Assembly (NCBI GenBank): GCA_030636765.1
Contig: DAOVWI010000071.1
Span: 1-11,020, forward strand
Source: Gemmatimonadales bacterium
GTDB lineage: Bacteria; Gemmatimonadota; Gemmatimonadetes; Palauibacterales; Palauibacteraceae
Length of the DNA: 11,020 nucleotides
Reading direction: 5' to 3'
Shown here piece after piece: positions 1-6,457 of this stretch. A program made the position numbers and the translations under genes. Below the pieces are notes generated by a model, which was given only the letters and a program-made list of their open reading frames with translations, had not been told where the DNA came from and did not search any database. The stretch's first letter is position 1. Every line of letters starts with the position of its first letter.

Positions 1-1
1 G

Positions 2-151
2 GGTGTGGATGTGAGCATCATTCAGGGAGATCGGAGGGGCTACTCCGCGATCGCCACGGGGGACGGCCACGAGTGTGCGGTGTTCGGTGGGGAGGCGAGG
101 CCCCCGAGAGGGGACGTGTCGCAGCCCTGGCGGTTCGGCTGCCGGCTATGA
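2..151 (+). CDS. C-terminal end of an unknown protein, possibly type IV pilin/pseudopilin-like (partial)
   Basis: The frame starting at base 2 stays open from the window edge to a TGA at 149-151, giving 49 residues with G or C at most third codon positions, as expected for coding DNA in this genome. The segment GYSAIATGDGHECAVFGG, followed by a proline-rich stretch and a second cysteine three residues from the end, resembles the C-termini of pilin or pseudopilin proteins. In those, an ATA(T)-type beta strand is followed by two cysteines that form a disulfide. The family resemblance is from memory and weak. The start and most of the protein lie outside the window. It converges on the minus-strand rpsU, whose stop lies 78 bases further on. 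It could also be a chance open frame, since the first forward frame is open to base 192 too. Confidence 0.35.
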   Translation, partial: GVDVSIIQGDRRGYSAIATGDGHECAVFGGEARPPRGDVSQPWRFGCRL

Positions 152-179
152 GCCGGCTCGCCACCTTCGCCGGCCGGCG
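141..179. terminator. GC-rich inverted repeats between convergent genes
   Basis: Two perfect inverted repeats lie between the partial plus-strand gene and the 3' end of rpsU. The first is GCCGGCT, loop ATG, AGCCGGC at 141-157; the second is the 12-base palindrome CGCCGGCCGGCG at 168-179. Their position at a convergent gene junction suits transcription termination or RNA 3'-end protection for either strand. Neither is followed by a clear run of T on either strand, so this is not a textbook intrinsic terminator, and palindromes arise easily in DNA this GC-rich. The first repeat overlaps the last codons and the stop of the partial gene. Confidence 0.25.
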
Positions 180-247
180 CGGCGTGGTTTAGCTTCGGGT
201 CGACGCCTGCCCGCCAGCGCGGTGTGGCTCAGCTCTGGGTCGTCGCC
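177..247. repeat. Imperfect direct repeat, about 31 bases, 40-base period
   Basis: The segments at 177-207 and 217-247 align without gaps and match at about 24 of 31 positions. Both begin GCGCGG and share TGG, AGCT and GGGTCG blocks. The second copy overlaps the stop codon and last codons of rpsU on the minus strand. The first copy lies wholly in the gap beyond it. The 40-base spacing is not a multiple of three, so this is not a protein repeat. It may be a small duplication of the rpsU 3' end or one of a dispersed repeat family; the window cannot tell which. Confidence 0.4.
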
Positions 248-429
248 CGGCGCTTGCGGCGCTTCCTGCGCCGCTCGGCGGCTTTCATCTTTCGCCGTTT
301 GGCTTCGCTGGGTTTCTCGTAGAACCTGTTCTTCTTGATGTCGCGGAAGATACCGGCACGCTGCACCTTTCGCCGGAATTTCTTCAGCGCGCGATCGAGT
401 TCTTCACCCTCATCCAGACGATACTCCAA
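229..429 (-). CDS. rpsU: Small ribosomal subunit protein S21 (bS21)
   Basis: This 66-residue protein is bS21, a 30S subunit protein that sits near the 3' end of 16S rRNA and helps select mRNAs. The family core is plain to see: LDRALKKFRRKVQRAGIF at about residues 11-28, then RDIKKNRFYEKPSEAKRRK and a C-terminal tail made almost only of Arg, Lys and Ala. Length is normal for the family. The start is a TTG, chosen because it sits seven bases after a strong GGAGG and gives the expected short N-terminus before the LDRAL motif; no ATG fits. It follows the cold-shock gene on the same strand after only 14 bases, so the two are very likely co-transcribed. Its 3' end overlaps an imperfect direct repeat. 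Confidence 0.95.
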   Translation of the reverse strand: MEYRLDEGEELDRALKKFRRKVQRAGIFRDIKKNRFYEKPSEAKRRKMKAAERRRKRRKRRATTQS

Positions 430-431
430 CT

Positions 432-441
432 CTCCTCCTCC
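432..441 (-). promoter_or_regulatory. Strong ribosome binding site deciding the TTG start of rpsU
   Basis: On the minus strand the bases read GGAGGAGGAG, with the GGAGG core seven bases before a TTG codon that opens the S21 reading frame. The site lies in the 14-base gap after the cold-shock gene's stop. This strong site is what makes the rare start codon convincing and lets rpsU be translated from a shared transcript independently of the gene before it. Confidence 0.75.
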
Positions 442-443
442 AG

Positions 444-746
444 TTACGCGGTGTTAAACAGACGGCCCAGCTTTTCCTTCAGCTGCGAAGCAAGAGTCCG
501 GCCTTCCGCCTCGGGTGAGTCCCCGGGGTGCTCGCCGGAGCCTTGGGCGGTGACGCTATGGGCCTTCGGGCCACGGTCGCCGATTGCGACTTCGAAATCG
601 ACGGTCTCCCCCTCTTTCAGCGAGCGGAATCCGTCCCCCTGGATGTCCGTGTAATGGACGAAGATCTCCTCCCCGCCAGCTCGCCTGATGAAACCGTACC
701 CCTTCTCGTTGGAAAACCACTTCACCGTGCCCGTTTCACGAGCCAT
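444..746 (-). CDS. Cold-shock-domain protein with C-terminal tail
   Basis: A 100-residue CspA-family single-stranded nucleic acid-binding protein. The cold-shock domain covers about residues 3-67 and keeps both RNA-binding motifs: RNP1 as KGYGFI (15-20) and RNP2 as IFVHY (28-32), with the usual GTVKWF opening at 6-11. These proteins act as RNA chaperones in the cytoplasm. Classical members stop near residue 70. Here a tail of about 33 residues follows: a Gly/Ser/Glu/Pro-rich linker, then a short likely amphipathic helix beginning LASQLKEKLGRLF. The ATG start is supported by AAGGAG eight bases upstream. The gene is first in a minus-strand pair with rpsU. csp and rpsU both belong to the RNA/translation machinery, so shared expression in growth or cold adaptation is reasonable but inferred. 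Several csp paralogues usually exist per genome, so I give no exact symbol. Confidence 0.93.
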   Translation of the reverse strand: MARETGTVKWFSNEKGYGFIRRAGGEEIFVHYTDIQGDGFRSLKEGETVDFEVAIGDRGPKAHSVTAQGSGEHPGDSPEAEGRTLASQLKEKLGRLFNTA

Positions 747-785
747 GAATCCATCTCCTTCTCAAAAGCACGTCGCGCGGACACC

Positions 786-814
786 AACCTATGCCGGGAA
801 ACGGACCCTCACAA
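786..814 (-). promoter_or_regulatory. Candidate sigma70-type promoter for csp-rpsU
   Basis: On the minus strand TTGTGA (complement of 809-814) is separated by exactly 17 bases from TAGGTT (complement of 786-791). These match the -35 and -10 consensus at four and three of six positions. Transcription would start near 780, leaving a leader of about 30 bases before the cold-shock ATG with its AAGGAG at 755-760. The spacing is ideal but the -10 box is poor, so this is a guess from position and spacing. Confidence 0.3.
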
Positions 815-868
815 CCTGCGCCGACATCCCCCGTGTACCCTGGTTGTTCCCGTGCGTTCGGCGCAAAT

Positions 869-897
869 TTGCTGCCGGAGACGACGCGGCGTATGTT
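869..897 (+). promoter_or_regulatory. Candidate promoter for the 110-aa gene and perhaps the downstream run
   Basis: TTGCTG at 869-874 and TATGTT at 892-897 are 17 bases apart and match consensus at three and four of six positions. Transcription would begin near 904, about 60 bases before the chosen ATG. The rest of the 747-963 divergent intergenic region shows no convincing gene, riboswitch or repeat. The call is weak, but no better forward promoter-like pair was found between here and pyk. Confidence 0.25.
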
Positions 898-952
898 GGT
901 CGGCCTACTGACTGTTCGTCCGCGGTGCCGGACCGGCGAAGCAAGCTGGAAT

Positions 953-957
953 GGAGG
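953..957 (+). promoter_or_regulatory. Ribosome binding site choosing the ATG at 964
   Basis: GGAGG lies six bases before the ATG at 964. The other in-frame ATG at 958 touches the site directly and the frame upstream has no site of this quality, so 964 is the preferred start of the 110-aa protein. Confidence 0.6.
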
Positions 958-963
958 ATGTAC

Positions 964-1296
964 ATGGCCCCTCAGCTGTCCATCAAAGCGGACGGCCTTC
1001 TCGAGCTAGAGGGAAGATCGTACCGGATCCCCGACAAGTTCTCGGCCAGAGAGGTGTACAGCTACACGCGGTTGCTCGAACCGATACCCGATGTCCCCGG
1101 CGGCACGTGCCTGAACGATGAACAGAGATCCCGACAGCGAACCTATCTGCTCCGGCGAGCGGCGGTCTGTGTCATTCCTGGCCTTCAGATGGGGACGCTT
1201 GAGCCGCTTTCCCTCCCGAGCCTGCGGACGATCCATCAGTGGATCGCCGAGCACCACCCGGAACTCTCCTCGGCGTATCAACAACTGATCGCCTGA
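964..1296 (+). CDS. Hypothetical protein, 110 aa, unknown function
   Basis: I do not recognise this protein. It has 110 residues, no signal peptide and no membrane segment. The N-terminal third reads like a small beta-rich unit, with alternating hydrophobic residues in QLSIKADGLLELEGRSYRI. The rest looks helical, with YLLRRAAVCVIPGLQ at about 61-75 and a C-terminal helix containing TIHQWIAEHHPEL. A length near 110 and an LRRAAVCVIPGL-type helix ahead of a WIAEHHPEL-like end faintly recall phage tail-assembly chaperones, but no other phage gene is present, so this is only an alternative. The start was set by GGAGG at 953-957. It is divergent from csp and 105 bases ahead of pyk, on the same strand. 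It may be a lone gene or the first gene of the long run. Confidence 0.6.
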   Translation: MAPQLSIKADGLLELEGRSYRIPDKFSAREVYSYTRLLEPIPDVPGGTCLNDEQRSRQRTYLLRRAAVCVIPGLQMGTLEPLSLPSLRTIHQWIAEHHPELSSAYQQLIA

Positions 1297-1348
1297 CGGG
1301 TAAGACCCTCCGGAAAAAGCTCGCGACCAAGCGACGCCTCTCTCGGCA

Positions 1349-1366
1349 GCCTGTCAGGAGACAGGT
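1349..1366 (+). other. Perfect small hairpin in the leader of pyk
   Basis: CCTGTC at 1350-1355 and GACAGG at 1360-1365 form a six-pair stem with an AGGA loop, extendable by a G-U pair at the base. It lies in the 105-base gap before pyk. No T-run follows, so it is not a classic terminator. The loop and first stem base spell AGGAG, a ribosome-binding-like sequence. It could be an RNA leader element, a processing site or chance. Nothing else is evident in the gap and I see no good promoter there. Confidence 0.3.
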
Positions 1367-1401
1367 GCGCCGCCGATGAGAACCAACCGACAAGCCGATC
1401 G

Positions 1402-2850
1402 ATGCAGGGGATGGGAGATCATCTGAGACGCGCGAGAATCCTGTGCACCGTGGGGCCGGCGAGCCGGGAGCCCGCCACTCTACGTGCTCTCGTGGAGGCG
1501 GGCGCCGATGGGTTACGTGTGAACTTCGCCCACTCCTCGCACGAGGAGGCGGCGACGGTCATCGGGACGATCCGGGACATCGCGCGGGATACCGGCAGGC
1601 CGCTGGCGGTTTTGGCGGACCTCCAGGGGCCGAAGGTGCGCGTGGGGAACCTCCAGGGCTCCATGCCGATCCACGTCGACCAGACGTACCGCTTCGTTCC
1701 GGAGGGACATGAGGTTGCAGAGGTTCCGGCGGAGAGCGTCATCCCCACGACCTACTCGGGGCTGGCTCTGGATCTGGAGCCCGGGGCACGGGTGCTGCTG
1801 GACGACGGTCGGCTGTCGTTCGAGGTGGTTCGGATTGATGGGGACGTCGTGGAGGCCCGCGCCCTCGCCGGCGGGGCACTGGCCGCGAACAAGGGGATCA
1901 ACCTTCCCGGCGTCACCGTGCAAACGGATTTCCTGACCAGGAAAGATCGCGCCGACCTCGAGTTTGCCGAGTCCAATCACGTCGACTACGTGGGGCTCAG
2001 CTTCGTTCAACGCGCCCAGGACCTGCGGAGGGCCAGGGAGGCGATCGGCGGCGAGGCGCTGATCGTCGCGAAGATCGAGAAGGCGCAGGCGCTTGTGGAG
2101 CTCGAGGACATCATCCGGCTCAGCGACGGCGTCATGGTTGCGCGCGGAGACCTCGGCGTAGAGCTCCCGTTCGAGGATGTTCCGATGGTGCAGAAGCGGA
2201 TCATTCGGCTGGGACGGGAGCTGGCGCGGCCCGTGATCACGGCCACCCAGATGCTGGAGTCCATGACGGGACAGCCTCGGCCCACGCGGGCCGAGGTCTC
2301 GGACGTCGCGAACACGCTCCTGGACGGTACGGACGTCGTGATGCTATCGGCCGAGACCGCGATCGGCGACTACCCGGTCGAAGCCGTTCAGGCGATGGAC
2401 CGCATCATTCGACGAATCGAGGGATCGGCACTTCTGGGGATCGACCGGCCCGGCCGCATGCCGGCCGGTGAGCGCGCGCAGGTGCAGAAGTCCGCTTCCG
2501 GCGCGATCTCTGCCGCCGCGGTCGAGGCCGTGGAGCGCCTGGGCGCAAGCTGCATCGTCACGCTCACGCGAAGCGGTTTCACCGCGCGAGTCGTCGCCTC
2601 GCAGCGTCCACCGGTTCCGATCCTGGCGATCACCGACCAGTGGCGGACGTACAACCAGCTGGCCCTGGTATGGGGTGTCCAGCCTCTCCTCTACCGGGGC
2701 GAGTTGAGCTTCGAGGGCATGCGCGACCACGCGCGGGAAGAGGTCAGACGCCTCGGCCTCGGCAGTTCGGGCGACAGGTACGTCGTCACGGCGGGAGTTC
2801 CCTTCCACGTGGCGGGAACTACGAACCTGATGCGGATCGAGCAGCTGTGA
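1402..2850 (+). CDS. pyk: Pyruvate kinase, potassium-independent type
   Basis: A 482-residue cytosolic enzyme of glycolysis that transfers phosphate from phosphoenolpyruvate to ADP. The barrel begins at ARILCTVGPAS (11-21). The B domain lies at about 81-170 and the barrel resumes to about residue 350. Active-site parts are present: R39 and N41, K224 and E226 in KIEK, D250 in ARGDLG, and T282 in ATQMLESM, followed by TRAEVSDVAN and MLSAETA. The C-terminal domain runs from about 365 to the family ending GTTNLM (472-477). The metal-site loop is DLQGPKVRV (73-81), with Leu, Gln, Lys and Val at the four positions that define potassium-independent enzymes. The usual potassium-ligand Ser of NFSH is Ala43. 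Neither the ATG at 1402 nor the one at 1411 has a well-spaced ribosome site. It opens a closely packed gene run; the next gene starts 37 bases on. Confidence 0.96.
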   Translation: MQGMGDHLRRARILCTVGPASREPATLRALVEAGADGLRVNFAHSSHEEAATVIGTIRDIARDTGRPLAVLADLQGPKVRVGNLQGSMPIHVDQTYRFVPEGHEVAEVPAESVIPTTYSGLALDLEPGARVLLDDGRLSFEVVRIDGDVVEARALAGGALAANKGINLPGVTVQTDFLTRKDRADLEFAESNHVDYVGLSFVQRAQDLRRAREAIGGEALIVAKIEKAQALVELEDIIRLSDGVMVARGDLGVELPFEDVPMVQKRIIRLGRELARPVITATQMLESMTGQPRPTRAEVSDVANTLLDGTDVVMLSAETAIGDYPVEAVQAMDRIIRRIEGSALLGIDRPGRMPAGERAQVQKSASGAISAAAVEAVERLGASCIVTLTRSGFTARVVASQRPPVPILAITDQWRTYNQLALVWGVQPLLYRGELSFEGMRDHAREEVRRLGLGSSGDRYVVTAGVPFHVAGTTNLMRIEQL

Positions 2851-2887
2851 GCCGCTCGGGGACCGGTATCGACGGTTGGGGCCGCGC

Positions 2888-3664
2888 GTGAACCTCACGT
2901 TCTTGGGTACCGGCACCTCGTTCGGTATCCCGGTTGTCGGGTGCGACTGCGCCGTCTGCACGTCGGAAGACTCCCGGAACCGGCGTGGGCGTCACGGAAT
3001 TCTCATGCAGCGAGACGGCCGGACCCTGCTGATCGATGCGCCGCCCGAGCTGCGTCTTCAGCTCCTGGATGCCGGCGCTCGTGATCTGGACGCGGTCTAC
3101 GTCACCCATCCGCACGCCGATCACGTCCACGGGATGGACGACCTGCGGATCTTCTCGCTGCGCTCCGGCCGGGCGCTTCCCGTGTACGTGCCCGGAGAGT
3201 ACGAGAGAGAGTTGAAGGACCGATTCTCCTACATCTGGGACCCGGTGTACCGCGACCAGCCGGGGATGGCGATCCCCGATCTCGAGCTGATCACCTTCGC
3301 CGACCGGGAGCGCCTGGAGGTGGGCGGCTTCTCGCTCCTGCCGATCGCCTGCCCGCACGGTTACTACCGGAGCTACGGCCTCCGCGTGGATGACGTGGCG
3401 GTCATCGTCGATGCGAAGGAGATCCCGGCGGACGCGGTCGACCTGCTGCGGGGGGTCGACGTGCTCGTCCTTGGTGCGCTCTGGTACGGCAACCCCCACC
3501 CGACGCACTTCAACGTGGAAGAGGCGATCGCGGTCGGCCGCGAGATCGGCGCCGCTCGCGTCTACCTGACCCACCTCACCCACCGGCTCGAGCACGCCGA
3601 CCTGGAGCGGAGGCTTCCGAGCGGGGTTCGCGCCGCCTACGACGGGCTGGTCGTCGAGTGCTAG
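2888..3664 (+). CDS. PhnP-like metallo-beta-lactamase-fold hydrolase
   Basis: A 258-residue metal-dependent hydrolase. It opens with LTFLGTGTSFGIPVVGC, the usual first strand and loop of the PhnP/PqqB branch. A C-x-C-x2-C cluster follows (C19, C21, C24), a structural zinc site in PhnP. The catalytic metal motif is THPHADH (73-79), with further ligands probably H157 in CPHG, D175 in VDAKE and H229 in LTHLTH. In Escherichia coli PhnP is a cyclic phosphodiesterase; here there are no phosphonate genes, so the substrate is unknown and I give no symbol. I chose the GTG at 2888 because it places the first strand at residue 2, as in the family, with a weak GGGG six bases before. A TTG at 2876 would add four residues. 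Its last seven bases overlap the start of lepA, implying coupled translation. Confidence 0.88.
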   Translation: MNLTFLGTGTSFGIPVVGCDCAVCTSEDSRNRRGRHGILMQRDGRTLLIDAPPELRLQLLDAGARDLDAVYVTHPHADHVHGMDDLRIFSLRSGRALPVYVPGEYERELKDRFSYIWDPVYRDQPGMAIPDLELITFADRERLEVGGFSLLPIACPHGYYRSYGLRVDDVAVIVDAKEIPADAVDLLRGVDVLVLGALWYGNPHPTHFNVEEAIAVGREIGAARVYLTHLTHRLEHADLERRLPSGVRAAYDGLVVEC

Positions 3665-5457
3665 ACCAGCGTCGCGTCCGCAACTTCTCGATCATCGCGC
3701 ACATCGATCACGGGAAGTCCACCCTGGCCGACCGCCTTCTCGAGGCGACGGGCGCCGTGGAGCCACGGAAGATGAAGGCTCAGGTGCTCGATTCCATGGA
3801 CATCGAGCGGGAGCGTGGGATCACGATCAAGCTGAACGCGATCCGCATGACCCACGAGCACGACGGCGAGAGCTATCAGCTGAACCTGATCGACACGCCC
3901 GGTCACGTCGATTTCGCATACGAGGTGAGCCGAAGCCTCGCGGCGTGCGAGGGCGCTCTGCTCATCGTCGACGCGAGCCAGGGCGTCGAGGCACAGACCC
4001 TCTCCAACGTCTTTCTGGCTCTGGATGCGGGCCTGGAGATCATCCCGATCGTGAACAAGATCGACCTGGCGGCCGCCGATCCCGAGGCGACGCGAGCGGA
4101 GCTGTGCGATCTGCTCGGCGTGGCGCCGGAAGAGGTGATCGCCGTCTCGGCAAAGCGGGGTCTCGGCATCGAGGAGGTGCTGGAGGCGATCGTGGGCCGG
4201 GTTCCGGCACCGTCGGGCGATCCGGAGGCTCCACTTCGGGCGCTCATCTTCGACTCTCAGTACGACAAGTATCGGGGTGCCGTGCCATTGATCCGGGTGG
4301 TGGACGGCGTTCTCCGGCCCGGGATGCGGATCACGTTCGGGGCGAGCGACGCGACGTACGAGGTCGGCCAGGTCGGCTACATGCAGCTCGCTTTCCTTCC
4401 TGCCGATGCGCTCAGTGCCGGAGAGGTCGGATACTTCACGGCCCAGATCAAGCGCGTGGCGGACACACAAGTCGGGGACACGCTTCTGGACGCCGACCGC
4501 CCGGCCACGGAGCTCCTCCGCGGCTACAAGGACGTGAAGCCGATGGTGTTCGCCGGCGTCTATCCCAGCGACTCGGACGACTTCGAGTCGCTTCGAGATG
4601 CGCTCGAGAAGCTGCAGCTGAACGACGCCAGCCTTCGCTACGAGCCGGAAACGTCGACCGCGCTCGGCTTCGGCTTCCGATGCGGCTTCCTCGGTCTCCT
4701 GCACATGGAGATCGTGCAGGAGCGGCTCGAGCGGGAGTTCGATCTCGATCTCGTCACGACGATACCCAACGTCTCCTACCGGGTCACCTCCACCGATGGT
4801 CGCACCACGGTTGTCGAGAACCCCAGCTTGATGCCGGAGCGCGGCCGCATCGAGCTGATCGAAGAGCCCTTCGTCCTGTGCCGGATCCTGTGCCCGGCCG
4901 ACTACATTGGGGGTATCCAGGCGCTGTGCCATGACCGCCGGGGCACGTACGTCCGCATGCACTACCTGGACTCCCGACGCGTGGAGCTCGACTACGAGCT
5001 TCCGCTCGCCGAGATCGTCCTGGATTTCTACGACCGGCTGAAGTCGATATCTCGCGGGTACGCGTCGCTGGACTACGAGCCGATCGGGTACCGGCGCTCG
5101 AATCTCGTGAAGCTCGACATCCTGCTGAACGGCGATCAGGTGGATGCCCTCAGCGTGATCGTTCACCGCGATCAAGCCTACGAGCACGGCCGCAAGGTGA
5201 CGGCCAAGCTGAAGGAGCTCATCCCGCGGCAGCAGTATCAGGTCGCGGTGCAGGCGGCGATCGGGAGGGACGTCATCGCTCGGGCGACGATCAAGCCGTA
5301 CCGCAAGCACGTGACGGCGAAGTGCTACGGGGGAGACATCACGCGGAAGCGCAAGCTTCTTGAGAAGCAGAAGGCGGGGAAGAGGCGCATGAAGCAGGTG
5401 GGGTCCGTGGAGGTGCCGCAGGAAGCCTTCCTGGCGATGCGCCAGGTGGGCGACTGA
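3658..5457 (+). CDS. lepA: Elongation factor 4 (LepA), ribosome-associated GTPase
   Basis: A full-length 599-residue EF4, a translational GTPase that acts on elongating or assembling ribosomes. GTP-binding motifs are intact: AHIDHGKST (14-22), RGITIK (53-58), DTPGHVDF (79-86), NKID (133-136) and SAK (164-166). Domain II follows at about 190-290. The EF-G-like domains contain GFGFRCGFLGLLHMEI, a LepA hallmark. The EF4-specific C-terminal domain ends with the basic stretch RKRKLLEKQKAGKRRMK and VPQEAFLAM. The start is a GTG inside the stop region of the preceding hydrolase gene (shared GTGCTAG), with no clear ribosome site, so translation is probably coupled. lepA often sits beside the signal peptidase gene lepB; here it lies between a hydrolase and sugar kinases. 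Confidence 0.98.
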   Translation: MLDQRRVRNFSIIAHIDHGKSTLADRLLEATGAVEPRKMKAQVLDSMDIERERGITIKLNAIRMTHEHDGESYQLNLIDTPGHVDFAYEVSRSLAACEGALLIVDASQGVEAQTLSNVFLALDAGLEIIPIVNKIDLAAADPEATRAELCDLLGVAPEEVIAVSAKRGLGIEEVLEAIVGRVPAPSGDPEAPLRALIFDSQYDKYRGAVPLIRVVDGVLRPGMRITFGASDATYEVGQVGYMQLAFLPADALSAGEVGYFTAQIKRVADTQVGDTLLDADRPATELLRGYKDVKPMVFAGVYPSDSDDFESLRDALEKLQLNDASLRYEPETSTALGFGFRCGFLGLLHMEIVQERLEREFDLDLVTTIPNVSYRVTSTDGRTTVVENPSLMPERGRIELIEEPFVLCRILCPADYIGGIQALCHDRRGTYVRMHYLDSRRVELDYELPLAEIVLDFYDRLKSISRGYASLDYEPIGYRRSNLVKLDILLNGDQVDALSVIVHRDQAYEHGRKVTAKLKELIPRQQYQVAVQAAIGRDVIARATIKPYRKHVTAKCYGGDITRKRKLLEKQKAGKRRMKQVGSVEVPQEAFLAMRQVGD

Positions 5458-5464
5458 GGCAGGC

Positions 5465-6457
5465 ATGAGCGATCGGTACATCGTCGGTGTGGACCTGGGC
5501 GGGACGTCCATCAACGTCGGAATCGTGCCCTACGACGGAGGAACGGTTCTGGGCATGCGGTCGCTGCCCACCGATGTGCCGCGGGGTGCCAAGTTCGTCG
5601 TCGACCGAATGGTCCGCATGATCCGGGCGGCGATGAAGGATGCCCGGCGCGAGGGCGACATTCCGGCCGATGGCTTCCTCGGCATCGGCATCGGGTCGCC
5701 CGGCCCGCTCGATCGTGAGACGGGCACGGTGCTCGAGACCCCGAACCTCGGATGGCGCAACTTCCCTCTGCGTGACCTCATCGCGAACGCCGTCGGGCTG
5801 ACCGCCGTGCTGGACAACGATGCCAACTGCGCCGCTCTCGGCGAGTACTGGCAGGGAGCCGGCCGGAACGTGCGGAACCTGGTCGCGGTTACGCTGGGAA
5901 CCGGGATCGGCGGCGGAATCGTCCTGGACGGCCGCGTCTACCACGGCGCGTCCGACCTGGCGGGCGAGATCGGGCACATGACCATCGATTCGACGGGCCG
6001 GAAGTGCAAGTGCGGCAATTACGGCTGCCTGGAGGCCTACGCCTCCGGGCCGGCGATCGCCGCGCGCGCCGTAGAGGGATTGGAAGCCGGTGCGACGAGT
6101 CTTCTTCCGTCGCTGGTGGACGGGGATCTGAGCCGCCTCACGGCGGAGACCGTGTACGAGGCGATCGTGACGGGCGACGTGTACGCGAAGGAGGTGATGC
6201 GGGAGACGGCGAAGTTCCTCGGCACCGGCCTCGCGAACCTGATCAACGTGCTGAACCCGGACATGATCGTGATCTCCGGAGGCGTTACGCGGGCCGGCGA
6301 ACACCTGCTTGAGCCGCTCAGAGCCGAGGTCCGGCGCCGCGCCTTCCGAAAGGGCTTCGAGACGTGCGAGATCGTCGTGAGCGAGCTCGGCGGGATGGCC
6401 GGCGTGGTGGGGGCTGCGGCTACCTTCCGGGTCGAGCGGTGCGGGGGGCTTCGATGA
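5465..6457 (+). CDS. ROK-family sugar kinase, probable glucokinase
   Basis: A 330-residue ROK-family kinase, expected to phosphorylate glucose or a related hexose or amino sugar with ATP in the cytoplasm. The ATP phosphate-binding loop is DLGGT (10-14). The catalytic aspartate is D119 in LDNDANCAALGE. The second nucleotide motif is LGTGIGGGI (144-152). The sugar and zinc region has GEIGH (167-171) followed by CKCGNYGCLE (181-190), the C-x-C-G-x2-G-C-x-E zinc motif that marks ROK proteins. A third Gly-rich motif, VISGGV, lies near 280. There is no N-terminal helix-turn-helix, so it is a kinase, not a ROK repressor. Length is typical. The ATG is seven bases after the lepA stop with GAGG five bases ahead. 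Its stop overlaps the next start as ATGA. Glucokinase is the likeliest role; fructokinase or an N-acetylhexosamine kinase remain possible. Confidence 0.92.
   Translation: MSDRYIVGVDLGGTSINVGIVPYDGGTVLGMRSLPTDVPRGAKFVVDRMVRMIRAAMKDARREGDIPADGFLGIGIGSPGPLDRETGTVLETPNLGWRNFPLRDLIANAVGLTAVLDNDANCAALGEYWQGAGRNVRNLVAVTLGTGIGGGIVLDGRVYHGASDLAGEIGHMTIDSTGRKCKCGNYGCLEAYASGPAIAARAVEGLEAGATSLLPSLVDGDLSRLTAETVYEAIVTGDVYAKEVMRETAKFLGTGLANLINVLNPDMIVISGGVTRAGEHLLEPLRAEVRRRAFRKGFETCEIVVSELGGMAGVVGAAATFRVERCGGLR

Noticed and set aside
688..963. A longer N-terminus for the 110-aa protein, beginning at 688
   Set aside because: The extra 92 residues would overlap the cold-shock gene and its promoter region, have no ribosome site, and read as low-quality sequence. 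The ATG at 964 has a GGAGG at the right distance.
747..963. A riboswitch or thermosensor leader in the divergent intergenic region
   Set aside because: The expected leader of the cold-shock gene is only about 30 bases, too short for a CspA-like long leader, and no conserved riboswitch-like core was visible.
1297..1401. A classic intrinsic terminator or a strong promoter ahead of pyk
   Set aside because: The hairpin there has no T-run, and no -35/-10 pair with good spacing was found, so neither is called.
2819..3595. A 258-codon minus-strand frame opposite the metallo-beta-lactamase-fold gene
   Set aside because: The plus strand holds the zinc motifs and family start and end; the minus frame has none.
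3661..5514. A 617-codon open frame on the minus strand opposite lepA
   Set aside because: It lies fully antisense to an unmistakable LepA with all motifs. Its protein is rich in Arg, His, Leu and Val without domain structure, as expected from the reverse frame of GC-rich coding DNA.
5339..6304. A 321-codon minus-strand frame opposite the ROK kinase
   Set aside because: Antisense to a gene with complete ROK motifs; composition is typical of a shadow frame.
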